From Polydactylus sextarius (taxonomy: Eukaryota; Chordata; Actinopteri; Polynemidae), in NCBI GenBank assembly GCA_016801845.1, contig CM028914.1, positions 16,782,772 to 16,846,771 on the forward strand: a stretch of DNA of 64,000 bases. Reading direction: 5' to 3'. Of the stretch, positions 20,103 to 33,675 are shown in pieces (positions within the stretch are counted from its first letter, which is position 1; each line of letters starts with the position of its first letter). A program made the position numbers and the translations under genes. The notes under the pieces were generated by a model. It ran no database searches. It saw nothing but the letters and a program-made list of their open reading frames with translations, and had not been told where the DNA came from.

Positions 20103-22249
20103 GTTAGTACACAACTACAACCTGTCTCACTGCTACTATTCTTTAGTAATTTGCTTGTAATATAAAACTAGAGGTTCGGTTGTTCATTTACTCAACATGA
20201 AAACAGCTCCTGTATCTCTGTATAAAAATGTAAATTATATGAGGATGTGATCTGTGCATATGTTTATTCCATCATCTTTTATAAATCATGTTCTGAGAAG
20301 GTCATGGGTGATGGAAGAAAAATGATTAAGAATTGATTTGCATCTGTAATTAAATGAAGTCTCCTTCATTTAAACAATATAAATAAATAAATGTGATTCC
20401 GATCTGATGCAAATTGAAAATGTTGTCACTGAAAAGCACAGATAAGGCGGTGTTTTTTTTTTTGTCAGCTTCCTCAGAGTTTGATATGACTGTAAAGCTA
20501 TCATCCATAGGTCGTAGTGTCATTTGCTCTGCAACAAAACACAAAGAGATATCCTGTACCTTCAAACGCAAAATGTCATTTTTTATGATTAGCTGTCAAA
20601 TACTTTTTTATTTGTTTCCGTGCATCTCACTTTTTAGATTCAAAAGTGAGTTGTGGTTGAGGAAGACCACGTTTCCTCTGATTATTTGTCCAATGTCACA
20701 CTTACAAGTCTGCTCCCGTCAGCATGATAGATGGCTGTGATATTGACTTGAGGTTAATTCAAAACCACACTGCAGAGTTCGATGAAGGATCTCGATAAGA
20801 GCGCTGCTGATAAGAAGGCGGCTGAAAAGGAAATCTTTTTGGGTCACATGGCCTGCTGCCCCTTCATGGCAACAACAGACTCTACACATTCATCCCTCAT
20901 TTTTTTCCACAGAGGATTTGAAGATGAAGAAGAAGATTTTAAAGCAAACATCTAAGCATTCACCTTTTTCAATTCATAAATGCTGTTAACCCTTCTGATG
21001 TATGTTTGGGTCTACAGTATATTGCACAGGTCTTACATCAAGACCCTGTATCACTGTCAGTCAGGAACAAATTCACAATTCCGAGGATGGTTATGTCTGA
21101 AGATAGACTTATCCTCCCAGAAATTAAACACAAGAGGAATTAGTGGACCAGCTTCTCGGCAACAGTAATGAAACTTAATTTGTGTATTTACCAGTTTTGT
21201 ACCATCCACTGAGCCAGACACACTAGCTTGAATTAAATAAATAGCTGCTGAGCGATGTTGCGGATCAATTCTCCTTTTGTTGCACGCATCATTACACAGA
21301 AGAAGATGCATTCATCAGTCACTCTGGACATCATTTTCAATAAAATACAAAAAATCTATTGTTGTTAAATAAAACAATTCATTCAATGTGAGCATGGGGT
21401 TAGTGGTGGACAGATATGCAAGTGAAGTAGACTGAAAGCTGAAAATGTATACTGGTGTACTAGTGTTTGTCTTTGTTATCTCTATGATGAATTGGGTGCT
21501 TTCTTGCACTCCCCACTGTATTACTGTATGTACCTGAATGGAGTATTGTGCCAGAAAGAAAAAAATAAATGGGCAATAACAATTTCAATTCCACTTGGTG
21601 AACGCGAGTGAGGCAGGCTGGTTTAGCTGCAGGTAAATGTAGACCCTGTGGGAGGGCTTTCTGCAGATTTGAACCACAAGACAGGGACGTTTCCCTCATA
21701 CTGCAACAACACACTGTGATTCTCCACTTATTGTTGCAGGTAGACTGAGCTGTGATGCTTTGTTTAGAAAACTCTCAAAAATAATATTTGCGTTTATATA
21801 CATTGTGTCAAGCTGTGCAAAACAGTGTTGATGCCGTTATACAAAGACACTATAGATATTCAATACACTGAACTGTACATGGACACACTGTTTTACCAGG
21901 ACACTTAATGAAAGTATTTAGAATAATCTATGACAATTCTGGAAAATAATAAGACATTTAATTGTTTTTTTTATTAATCAGACAATGCTGATTTTTATTG
22001 TTGAAATTCTGCATGTGATGTCCTTTAGTGTGTAAGTTGTCAGGCTTAATCTGTAACAGTAAATTGTCTGAGTGCAGCCTTAGGACCCTGAGGATATTGG
22101 ACCTAGGTTGCTGCAGAGGTAGGTTTGTGATTTGTATGCACCCCATCTGATAGCGTCTCCTGGATCACAGATGGATTATTTAGGCTTTTCCTTTGGCATA
22201 GGCTCCTTTTTCTGATTTTTTTCTGTACTTTGATTTTTTTTTTCCACAG
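20103..22249. other. Probable robo leader intron
   Basis: No gene recognised. AT-rich sequence with short chance frames. Confidence 0.4.
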
Positions 22250-22397
22250 GTCTACATCCTCGCAACACATCTCCTCCTTTTCTTTTTCTCTCAGCTCTCA
22301 TTGTTGGGTGCTTGAATGCCTAAAAACCACACACTGGCAGAGATTTGGCTTCACCACAGAGAATGGGCAAATAATATTGGATAAATAACCTGATGGG
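22250..22397 (+). other. robo2: Candidate untranslated leader exon of robo, with uORFs
   Basis: Flanked by the acceptor gattttttttttccacag and the donor GGG|GTAAGT, both close to consensus. It carries a 22-codon upstream reading frame (ATG 22316, stop TAA ending 22384), a second mini frame ATG-GGC-AAA-TAA, and an ATG three codons from the donor that would hit a stop soon after joining to the exon at 28681. Such frames could lower translation of the distal robo mRNA. Not proven to be transcribed. Confidence 0.4.
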
Positions 22398-25300
22398 GTA
22401 AGTTTTTAAGTTGTATTCTTTCATATTAGTCAGGCTGATTTAGTCATTTAAACTGTTGTGTGTGTATGCACATGTTTTTGCTGTGGGTGGCTTCAGTGAG
22501 AATTGAATCCATTCCCTGCTCATTGATTCATTCAGGAGCAGATGCTGTCCACGTGCTGTTGTGCTGAAAGTTATTTGTGGCCAACACAAATTGCCTTGCA
22601 TGTTATTTGAGTTCTGATAATTGCATGTTGACAAACAAGCACTAATTGCAGCTCATACCTCTTTAAATTTACTGTGATTCAAAAGTCATGTCTATGTCAT
22701 AAAACAACAATACAATGTTTAACTCTACTTGTTCTTTGTTAAAGGTTAAAAAAATACAACTTAATTTTACTATAAAATTGTAATGATTAATATTTCAGTC
22801 ATCATATTTCTGACTAGAATGTAGTTTTCATTTAGAAGAATAATGTACAGTGACATACATACATTTATTAATGTAATAACCATATACAGAAAAGTATAAT
22901 GCAAACTATAATTTTTAAAAATAAAATTACAAAATACCTCACATTTCGCATTTCTACAAAATCAAGAAATCAGCCTTTCCTCTTTCTATGGTCCCTGTTT
23001 GTTTAATTTCTCTAGCTTCTGGGCTTGAAAATCCTTCAGTGGGTTTGAAAACCCTAAAGGGATTAAGCTATGGATGTGCACAAGTAACAGTCACTGGAAT
23101 TGCATTCAAACAAATCCAAACTCATATCTTTAAAGGATCATTTAATCTGGTGCATTTAGTGTTTCTGGCTGTACTGTAAGTTCAAAAAACATATGAAGTT
23201 GCCCTTAACCAGCGTGAAGAAATTGAGTTTTTTTTTTTTGAGAAAGTTTGATGAGCATTCTGTAGCACTGCACTATAAAGGAGTGCACTTAGAAAACAAT
23301 CAGTTGTCAAGCTGAGGTTAGGCAAATAATTCATTTGATTTCAAATCCCTTGATCTTGAAATGTCCTCAACCGAGCCTGAAGTGTTTATCAGTGAGGGAT
23401 GAAACTGTGGTTTGCTGCAGTCAGTCATTAATATTCTCTTCCTTCATTTTAACATCCACATTCTTTAACAAATGGTGCTTGCCAAACGTTTATTATCTTT
23501 AGTATTAACAGATAGTAAGTTAAAATGTGGATGACAGTGTGCTAAGTTTTCAAACTTTTGATACTGGTATATAAGGGTCATTCATCCTCTAGGGCCAAAG
23601 GTTATTGTTTCTGGTCCATGGTATCATCTGTTTCTCCTCTGGAATAGTTTTTCTCTTCCGCAATGCCTTCTCAGCCAACGATGACTTGTCCCTGTGAGCT
23701 GTGACAGAGCTCCAGACATTGCCTCTCATACTTTTAATATCCTTTGTCTTGCTCCGATAACTCCCTTAATGCATTATAGTGGGAGTGATGAAAGCCCGTA
23801 TTTGTCTCCCTATCCATTTCCCCAAAAGACACAGCCATATGTCAGCGATAACTGCCAGGTGTTGATAAGAAGTCTTCAGTTTTACACGTGGAGACAGTGA
23901 ACCTTGTGTAATGTTATACAAGGCGTCTTTGCTCGAATGGCAGCATTTTATGCACATGGTTTCTGTATACATCAAATATCTGAGTCTTTCTGTCTGTCTC
24001 AATAGCACAGGGCTCTTCCTCCACCTCCCACCGTGGCCTTGATTTAGATTCCAGGTCTTGTGTTGAAAATAGTCAGTGAATCATACTTCCTGGTTGTGCC
24101 CCCTGCTTTCACTCAGCATCCTGTAGCAGTGCACTACAGAGATTTTGATTAACCATCACATAAAGTCCACAGTGTGCATATAGATGTGTTCAGATTTAGA
24201 TATGTTGGACCTTTGACATTACCATGTGTATTGCAAATACAATATTACATTTGAAAGGCTATGACATGAACCATAAAAGTATGTATGCAGTGTGTATGCT
24301 GTGTGTTACTACTACATTCTATCAAATGCTACAAACATGTTGAAAGACTTTTGTTGCCATTTGTGTCCAAAGTAAATATATCCATTAGCTTTAATTATCC
24401 CTCTTGCACCTTTTGACATGGTGCACTTAGTATGAAAAATTGTGTTGCCCTTGTTCATGTCTGTGAAGACGGGGGTGAGGTGGTGGGGTGGGGGGTTGCA
24501 TTTAGGCGAGAGAAAAAATGAGGTGGACAGATACTGCAAACTGATTCTGTTCATGCTCCAGTGCTTTCTACAGTATGTGATCTGTCTGCTGTGGTATAGG
24601 GAGAGCTCCTGTTCTGGCTTATTGACAGTATGTTAGATGGTAAGCTGTGATTATTCCCCAGTAGACACAACACGGAAGGGGAAATCAGCAGTCCTGTCTT
24701 CTTTGATCTGCAGACTCTCCCTATTAGCTCAGAGCATGTGCAAATGAGTGTAACAGATATTTTACTATCATGTCTTTCATTGAGAGCTACTTTGCAGGTG
24801 TTGAGTGTGAGTGTGTGCATGTGTGTAGTTATGTAGATTGTATCTACATGACACCAAATGTTGAAAGTCACGGGTTATTTCCATCACACTAATTAGACAA
24901 AAGGATCGACACAATGTTGAATAGAAAAGCTCTAATCACCAAACTTACCTTATATAACAAAGAAGAGACGAGAACTGAGCTACTGCTAATCTTCAGTGAA
25001 TCCCTGACCTGGTTTTCTTTAGTTTCCCTCGAATCATTCCCATTACAGGTTTTGAATTTCTTAGTGAGAAAGTAACACATCTACAGAACACTGGAGTTAT
25101 CATTATATTATGCATAAACTTGGGCGCTTTTTCCATTTTGTTCACATAATTTTACATCCCACAGGCATATTTTTAAATTACATCATGGATTTATTGTGTT
25201 TTTTCCCCTTCTACACTCAGGCAATTTTCTATCTATATTCCCCATAGAAATGTTAGATAAAACTAAACAATGTTATTACCAGCCACATTTAATATTCAGT

Positions 25301-28300
25301 GTGCGACAAAATGCTATCTTCACTCATTATGTTAGTAATATATCCATGTGAAGAGATTTCTAAAAGCAAATTTAAAATGAATGTTAGTCATATTGAACTT
25401 TATATTACTATGGGACATTACAGTGTATGGCTTTCACAGCTTTTGAAACATCAGCAGCTTGAACTTGATCGAATAAACATTACGAGGTCTGTATAAGATG
25501 CTATTTTAATTAACAACTCACAATTGGACAGTTTGTTATTGTTGTGTTAAGAAAAAATATGTAAAATCCACATTTCAGAAATAAAATCCAGATACAGAAT
25601 GAAGCAAATAGAATGCAGTCATGTGATGGTGTATTAAGATGAAGATTACAAGATTCTGTGGGCTGTTCTTACATACATAGCTGCCCTGAGCTCAATGCAC
25701 ATATCAACATACTGACAGAATCAATACCAACATGCTGTTTACCAGGTAAAATGTTGACGATGTTTGCTGTGTTTACAATTGTAGTTCAGTTGTTAAGGCC
25801 AAGTTCACACTACATAACTCTCTAAGCCATCACATTGCTATGCTTTTCACACACAGCTTGTTGGTTTGCATAGTACACGACTGATCAGTGATGGGGGGGC
25901 ACAAATTACAAGATCTTTCAATAGGAGGAATCCTCAAAAAGCCTGTCCACTCTCCAAACTATGTTTTATCACCATAGTCATGAAAGACGTGATAATGACT
26001 AATACTTCAGTGCATACAAGTAGTCTGGCCAAAGTAGAAACATTTCAAATCATAAACTGAGCATAGATCAATAAAATGTGTGAAAAGGGTAAATAAAAGG
26101 GCCAGAGGTCTTATCAGAAATCAATATTTGTATGTTTTTGTAAATAACCAAGGCTTAATTGGGTTTTATAGATTTCAGAACCTGCTCAAACTGTGTTAAC
26201 TTATTGATGAAGATTAAGAACAGTGGGCTAGTATTAATAAGTCTACAACTGTGGATGAATCCCTCAGCTATACAAATGACGCTATTGTGCATTATTTCTC
26301 TTATTTATCTTCCAGAATAACTTTAAATTTGATATGGTTATATTATATACTAATTTAAGAGACTGAGAGTCCCTTTCAGATATTCAAGTGAAAAAAGATT
26401 TTGTGTAATCAGAAAGAACAAATGTTTTAATATCACAGTCACAATACATGCAAATGTTTTATCCTAGTTGAATCTTGGTCTCAGAAACTCATTACAAGGA
26501 TAAATACCATTTACCAGTTTAAAATGAGTTTCCTAATCTTCTAATCTCCACTGGCTCATCTTTGGCGACAGGGGAAATGTAGCTTGTTGATGTGGTACAA
26601 CTCCTCCCCCAGGTTTCCTTTCACCTTGTGACTTGTGTGCTCATTGCTGAGCATTTTGGACTGTAAGAATATTTCAGAAATTACCAGCGAGCATCCATTA
26701 GTCAGCAGCAAACAAACTAATCTGGGGCTTTTGTTAGCAACCTCTAAAAACTGAAACGGTAAATCAGGTCAAAAAATTAAATATTGCAAACTTGCCCTTA
26801 GCATGTCATGCTAATAGCCGTTAATTAGCACTAAATAAAGTATATTGAAGCTGTTGGGTGGCAATCTTGTTCATTTTGCAACCATTTGGTCATCAAGTAT
26901 AGGTAGTTGTGCTGTATGAAAAGATCTTGAGGGTGATGTCAATGTCTGTACCAATTTCATGGCAGTCAATCCAGTAGTCACACAGTGGTGTTGGAGGAAG
27001 AATAAGACATGAAAGTTCCCCTAAAATGTTGTGCCACCAGCACAATCAGTCCAGTAGTACTATTATTATAATTCACAGGATAAATTAATACTTTGATCTC
27101 TTTCTGGTGCTAGATGAAAAGTTAAACAACACAAACATATTTAGAGTTTGTCCCCTGCTCACAAGTTATGTCTAAATTGTATGGCAATGCATCTGCTAGT
27201 TATTGAGATTTTTCACAAAAAACAAACAAATAAGCAACAATAAAAAGAATCAACCTTATGGTGGAGCTTGAGGAAAAGTCAGCGGAGTCACTTGGACTTT
27301 TCCCCAAGGACCATGAATGTCTGTGCAAATGTTTATGGCAATCCATCTGGTAGACGTTGAGACATCTTGGTTTGGACCAAAGTGGCGAACTGACTGACTG
27401 ATAGAACAAGAACCCAATTCATAATTTATTTCAAACCAGACCAGAATAACATACTCACATGAGCATGATTGAATTACCCCATTGGTTGACTGAGTATAAT
27501 CAACTTACAGTGTTGGTTGGTTGAATGCCATGTGATTTCATTATAAGGTTCCCCATCGTCTGTCCATCTTTTCAATTTAACTGGCACAAAAAGCCACAGA
27601 TCTAGCGATTTTATTTGGACAAACCTTAGCTACAGAACTGCATGCCTCTATTACATACTAGATATTGACCTAGTCTTGAAAAAATAAACAAAATAACAAC
27701 ATATCATTATCTTGTAGCGTAATTCTAAATCCCAGGATTCTAAATCTTTTCATTACTGTGTACACATTACATCCACTTTTTGAGGTTTTGGCATATTCAC
27801 AGTGTTGGCTGTTGCTTTGCATTTCTCAGAACAATTAAAGTGGCGCATCGAGTTGGTTTCCACGGGGTGCCAAGACATCCCGGGAATCTGGCTGTCCATT
27901 AGACAGCTAGGGCGAGTTGAAAAGCTGTTTGTACCACAGATGGCTGATCAGTAGAACTATTTCTTTTGCCTGGCACTGTCACCATGTCTCATCACCATTT
28001 CCACTTGAGAGCAAGGTTTCTCTTGTGTGAAGGTGTGTGTTTGTTTGGGGGCTGCAGTTGGGTTGGGCAGCGGGTAAACACGAACGGGGTTGCATGGTGT
28101 TTGACTTGGATTATGTATGATAACATGTCATTTTGATGGGGTGCTTGAACACAAATCGTACACATACTTTTGCACAAAGCACATAGGAAGAATGTTTCAG
28201 ATGTGATATAGCTCACTTGTGTATTGGAATACAGTAATGGTTAGAATAGTAATGTGCATTCCCTTGCCTTGTGTGGATTGGATCTGACTGAAACAAACAG

Positions 28301-28680
28301 ACTTAGTTTGGCAGCATTCTGGATGGATTTCAGCAGAAAGTCCATCTGTCTGCTTTTCCTCTTTATAATGGAATTTCACAGAGGATCATGGCTGTTCTTG
28401 CTTGCCAGTAGGATAGAAACTGTTTGCTTTATGATCCTAATACCATGGACTGTCAGATGACACAATAATCATAACTTATATGTCATTTCAGGCCATAAAG
28501 CAATTTACAAAATGGTTTTAATGAGTAGCATGAAGTGTTTTGTTGTCTGACCAACTTTTAGTTCAGTGTATAATGATATCTTTATCCCTGCAGTATGTCT
28601 CAATTTCAACTAATTTGTTTGATTCACAGCATATGTGATGTCTTGGTTTGCTATCTTGGTCATTTCTCTCTTTCTTTCAG
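22398..28680. other. Probable robo leader intron
   Basis: No coding exon recognised. It holds the teleost interspersed repeat at 26790-27410, and a stretch near 25800-25910 (aagttcacactacataac) that resembles the end of hAT-type elements but could not be delimited. Confidence 0.45.
26790..27410 (+). repeat. Teleost interspersed repeat copy, plus orientation
   Basis: Shows the landmarks of a repeat common in percomorph genomes: a block of 'tagcatg/catgctaa' words, then 'aatttcatggcagtcaatcc' followed by 'agtagtcac', a second 'atggcaatccatctggtaga' and 'cgttgagacatcttggtttgg' ending 'accaaagtggcgaactgac'. The 'aatgtctgtaccaa / atgtctgtgcaaa' phrase is repeated inside it. A reversed copy occurs at 54300-54630. 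Family name is not assigned. Confidence 0.7.
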
Positions 28681-28722
28681 GTTCATTAAAGCCTTTTGAG
28701 GCACTGTGATCCATTGGTGACC
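28681..28722 (+). other. robo2: 5' UTR part of robo distal first coding exon
   Basis: The exon begins after a strong acceptor (ctctctttctttcag), so at least one untranslated exon lies upstream. The start codon has a good context (gtgaccATGa). Confidence 0.6.
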
Positions 28723-28810
28723 ATGAGGGTTTTACAATCACCCATCACAGTCCTTCTCATCAGCCTGCTTTGTGTCAACCAGCAGGGTCAAACAATGGAA
28801 CTTTCATCAG
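28723..28810 (+). CDS. robo2: robo alternative first coding exon, distal (signal peptide A)
   Basis: Encodes 29 codons plus one base: MRVLQSPITVLLISLLCVN and then QQGQTMELSS, ending at a clean donor TCATCAG|GTGAGA. The hydrophobic core ITVLLISLLCV is a typical cleaved signal peptide. Joining the single overhanging G to the exon at 52093 gives ...SSG-SRLRQEDFPPR, exactly the junction seen in vertebrate Robo proteins (GSRLRQEDF). The strong acceptor 42 bases upstream of ATG shows that it is a spliced internal exon of a longer transcript. Robo1 and Robo2 of mammals also have long (a) and short (b) N-terminal forms. This exon probably serves the longer transcript. Confidence 0.75.
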
Positions 28811-28897
28811 GTGAGAGTCTCTTATATGTGGATGAGAGATAAAGATAGAGAAACCATCATTAGGGACACTGCTTCAACACCATGTTGATGCAGTAAT

Positions 28898-28912
28898 GCT
28901 GCCCTCTTGTGG
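28898..28912 (-). promoter_or_regulatory. CTCF-like motif
   Basis: Read on the minus strand: CCACAAGAGGGCAGC, matching the well-known CTCF core CCANNAGRGGGCRSY. It lies about 90 bases after the signal-peptide A exon. Binding is predicted, not shown. Confidence 0.5.
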
Positions 28913-29730
28913 CTGAGAGGTTTAAGCCAAAGAATTCTGAATACATGTCTGAGTATGTTTCTTCATTTTAAAATATCCATAAAGAGGGGGATGTAGATTA
29001 ATCCTTAGGGACAGTTTGCACTCCCAGTAGAACCTGGATGCTGCTTAAATTACATCCCCTCAGTTTCTCAGTTAAGCACAGGGGAGATGCATTGCAGTTA
29101 CAACATCATCAATATGCATTACTGTGCCCTTCCCCAAAAGGTTTTGTGTGTGCAAAGCTTTTTTTGTACTTGCTGAACTAATTATAAAACTCTTGAGTTG
29201 CCCTTTGCTTCTTGATCGCTATAAAGTTTATATATCCTCTGCCTGCATCCACTTTAAATAAACTAACCTGCAGCTTTATAGAAATATTTATGATGACAAA
29301 AGGACATGGGGTAAATATCCGTGGGTAATGTGAATGAAAAATCCTAGTATTTGTAGCTGCTAGAGCTCTGATGTCTCATTTGTCAAGATGATTAAAACAT
29401 AAAGGACAATGGCTTTCTATGTAATATGTCAATAATTCCATATAATGTTTGACAAGATCACAGTATTGTTATTAATCTGTGCATCCATTATATTTTGCTC
29501 ATTGAGGCAATAAAAACCTAAAAATAGCTTTTAAGTGCTTTGTGTAGATGTCTACATTTCCAAATTCCTAAATATATTTCTAAATAAACTCATTATAGAT
29601 TCCAGACATTTCACAGGACCAGCACATATTTTACTCCATAGTTCTCTACGGCCATTGAATTTAAATACATTTTTAAAACCTGTACTCTAAGAGCTATAAA
29701 GATAAAAGGGTTGGGGTTTTTCTGAAGTGG

Positions 29731-29746
29731 TGGCCCCCTCTACTGG
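29731..29746 (-). promoter_or_regulatory. CTCF-like motif (weaker)
   Basis: Minus-strand CCAGTAGAGGGGGCCA fits the CTCF core with one mismatch. Same orientation as the site at 28898. Confidence 0.35.
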
Positions 29747-32700
29747 TACATTTTAGTAATAGTAAAAGTGATGGGATCAGTGTCTCTTAACAAGACAAAA
29801 TTATTGGAAATTGGTTTCTTTGGTACACTTCATTATAATTGATGTGTGTCATTATTCAATTCATGAAGACAGGACATAAGACCTCAGTTTGTGTCAATAA
29901 TTAAAAAAAGAAAATGATGAACCTAAATTGTGCAATAACGTTTATTGGATGCTCAGCTGAATTTCAATTATCACTCTGTCGTAGTTTCAGAGGCGTGTTG
30001 CTCTAGAACTACTTTCTGCTTACACAGAAGAGACCACCTTCCTCTTGTGACTAGGACATTAAAGTGTTCATACACCTGTGACTTCATGATTAAATTTAAT
30101 TACACCTCACAGTGTTGACGTTTGTAAAATGTCCTTTCAGAGCAATATGTATTCATCTACTGGCAAGGGAAATATCTCTTTAAGTTAATCAGTTTATAAA
30201 ACAATCACAAACAAACTTAAACTTGATGCGTCATCATCCAAATTAAATTCAGTTAAGTAACTTTTTTTATAATGCCAAAATAAGTTTAAAAAACAGCTTT
30301 GTTAGCACAAAGAGTAATCGTACACTACTGGAGCAGGATAAAGTGTATTTAGGAAACTTATATAATTAGTTATGGCACTGTGACTGCAGCAATTTTGCAG
30401 CACTATTCAGCATATTTGGGATGTTTTATTTTATGCAGGACATTAGACTGATTACTATGTGCCACTCTGGGTTCTGAATACATTTTTGAATGAACGAATT
30501 AAAGAAAAAGTTATTCTTTTTCTTTTGTTATTTGTTCTTCCACTTCCTCTCTCTCGCTCTCTTTAAAAAAAAAAAAAAAGAAAAAAAAAAAGATCCAGTA
30601 AATTATTGATTAAGTCATAAATCTGCCAGTCCAATTAGGTGAAAGTGATAGTAGAAGACAATTACATGGCAAACTGGTTGTCTGTAATTTATCTGTTTCC
30701 CTCTTGTGCTCAACCCATTTTCAACAGTAATTCATTGGTGCGATTTGTCAGTAAAACTACATCAATCAATTGTGTCCAGTATTCAATTGCTTAACCTGCT
30801 GCTGTTATTCCAATATAAACAGATTCAGGTAAAAACAGAGAGAACCATGAAGTCATCACTCAAACACCTGCATCTGCGGAGGACAACAGTCTTGGATACA
30901 AAGGTATAATACATTTATTTGTGCAAAGTGGTTGTTATAAAGCAGTAATGTTTTGTATAGCAGACTATATGTTGTTTATTTGTGTTATTACTAAGCAATC
31001 TACTTTAGCCTTGTTTTTTTGTAAAACAATTTGAAAGAAATCTCTAAAGTAAACCCAAACAAAGCCAGCAGTCAGTAAAGTGCTGCTCAGGTTTGTGCTG
31101 ATTCTGTATTTGTCCTTTGAAAGATACAATATTGAATTCAATTCCCAGGAAGAGGACTATGTTTCCTTTTGCTGACAAAGACTCTAATACCACTTAATGC
31201 CAGTTCAGCAGCTGTAGACCTCAAAGTGCTGTGTCCAAAGCCAACACACTTCAATGCCCTCTGCCTTTGCTTTGATATTTTATGGTAAGGGCCCTGACAT
31301 GGGATGTACTGAGGTAGAACAAAGCTAAAACATTTAAGAGCTCTTCTTTTGGTGCCCTTACCTCTGTGGTTGGATGATTACAAAATCCAGCTTATATGCT
31401 GAACAATTTTTTTGACACCTGAAGCACATGTAAGTGACAAGAAAAAAAGAAGAAATTGGGATGGTAAAATAATGCCTTTAAAAGCTTTTTGGCTTACTTC
31501 TGATGTACATTATGTTGACATAATGGTTACAAATGGGATTCTTTAGCTTTCTTTCTCCTCTTGCAACTTAAAAAGCCTTTATGTAAAACCTTTGTGGCAA
31601 AAAGGGACAAAAGACATTGAAAGGATGTGAAAGTCCTGAAGGCTAATAAGACCATCCGGGTGGCTGTCAGTTTGCCAATTTGGAGGGAGGTCGAGAGGGA
31701 GCAGAGCCACGGCTATTTCATCCACATTCTCCACAGTGTTGTGTAGTGAATGTTAACGCGGACTGGATCAACACTTGGTATGACCCCTGAGCAACTGCGG
31801 TGATGTGCAGTGAGAGGCACTGACAAATAGGTAAAGATACTAACAAGTGGGGAGAAATGATAGACCCAAAGAGCTGTCACAAATAATAGGAAATGGAGGA
31901 GAGTGGAGACTCAGCATGGGAAATGGAAGCTGGGATGGAGGAAATAATGTAGCGAGAGAAGCCGCTAATGGCAACGATGTGTTACACGCACACATATCCA
32001 TTAATACATCCACATAGTTCATACAGTCCATGTGGATATTTTGATACCAGATATAGACAGCGAGGATAATTTCAAACCTGTCTGTATTTTTCATGGACAG
32101 AACAGAGATTAATAGATGAGTAGCTAAGGGCAAGTTTGTTGCTCTGTGTAGATTCCAAATTATTTATTTCTTCATAAATATTTTTTTTGTTTGGATTTGG
32201 CTTTGTGCTTTTTGGATATATTTTCTCCCTTGGCTCAGAACCAACTGGAGGACTACTTTGGAGTGAAATAAATAAATAAAAATAGGTCTCTGTGCTTGGC
32301 GCCGTCTCCTGGAAATCCTTGCCATTTAATGCGTTGCGCTGCCATGAAGACGTGCATGTCTTTGTGTCTATTTTTCACCATCTGTTCTGGGAAATATTGG
32401 AGTGTTGAGGATGCTTTGGATTGTGACCAATAGTGAAATGCACGAAAGAACTCACAAACCCTGCATTTAGCTGTGTGTAGTGCATCTGTTGTTATGTTGA
32501 GAGCACATGTGCATAAAGACAGAATAGCACTGGTGAATATCTTTGTGGTATTTGGGCTTCAGACCCTTCTACAATGGTAGCTAGCTGATTTCTATTAATT
32601 ACATAAATTTAATCTAATGATGTGGTTATGACATGACCAGGACCATATTAGCCTCTGTGGTACTATTACTCTATTGCAGTCATTTGGTCTCAGCCCACTG

Positions 32701-33660
32701 GGCTGCCAGAGTCATATAGTGAGGGTAATATTTACTTGGAAGACATGAAAAAATGTGGACAAACAAAGACTCTGCAGGGGAAAATAAACACAGCAGTAAT
32801 GTGCAAAAAAGACTTGAGACTAAATAGCAAGGGAAATGGAAAAACAACACGAGACAACTGTATATACTCTGATTAACCACAAGATTAAAACGATTTTTAA
32901 TGTTGTAGCTGTGTATTTCACTGCCATTGTGTTGCTTCAAACAGGATGAGTGGGGTATTTGAACTGGGGGAAAAAGCAGAAAAGGCGGGATGGCAAAGCA
33001 AGATGAAGGAAAGGTATTCTTAAATGGAAATAAATAGAATACCTATTTCATAAAGGCAGTAATGTGCTTGTGATGAGACTGTAATTTCCCATATTTTACT
33101 GGTTGTTTACAAACTGTGATGGCTTTGCTTAGAAAGCTGACTATTCAGCCGTGATCCACAATGGCCAATTAAAAGATTTGAGGAAACAGGGTAGGCAGGG
33201 CTGAGTAAATAAACTTTCGGTCTAAATGTAATTTTCAAAAACCAGAAGCTCCACTACTTTTTCTTTTCTTTTTTTCCTCCTGCGGCGTGTGAGTGAGACA
33301 GACATCTTGAATTTGTTGCAACACATAATTATTGTCTATTTTCTTTTGTTGATAATTTTGGTCGGGCATGCAAAGGATTTGTCAAGTGTATGTGTTCTTT
33401 TCTTGTAGAAATTATGCGTGGACTTTGGGGATCTTTGAAGTTCTGTGTCGTGGTCGGAAATAGGACGCAAACAGAATTTTAAAAATCTTGGTGAAAACAA
33501 AAACCCACAAGTAATTTTAAGATTACTGGGGCAGTTATTATGCTAGAGAATATATGGAGGATATGAACAGACTGAGGAGTGTCAACGCAACCGTAAATTC
33601 AACAATAAGCTTTTCTATATTTCAGTTGTCTGTACACTAGACTGTAATACAGCCCTGCAG

Positions 33661-33675
33661 CCAGCAGGGGGAGCT
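33661..33675 (+). promoter_or_regulatory. CTCF-like motif
   Basis: Plus-strand CCAGCAGGGGGAGCT fits the CTCF core with one mismatch and points toward the second robo promoter, 1.4 kb away. Its orientation is opposite to the two sites on the left. Confidence 0.4.
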
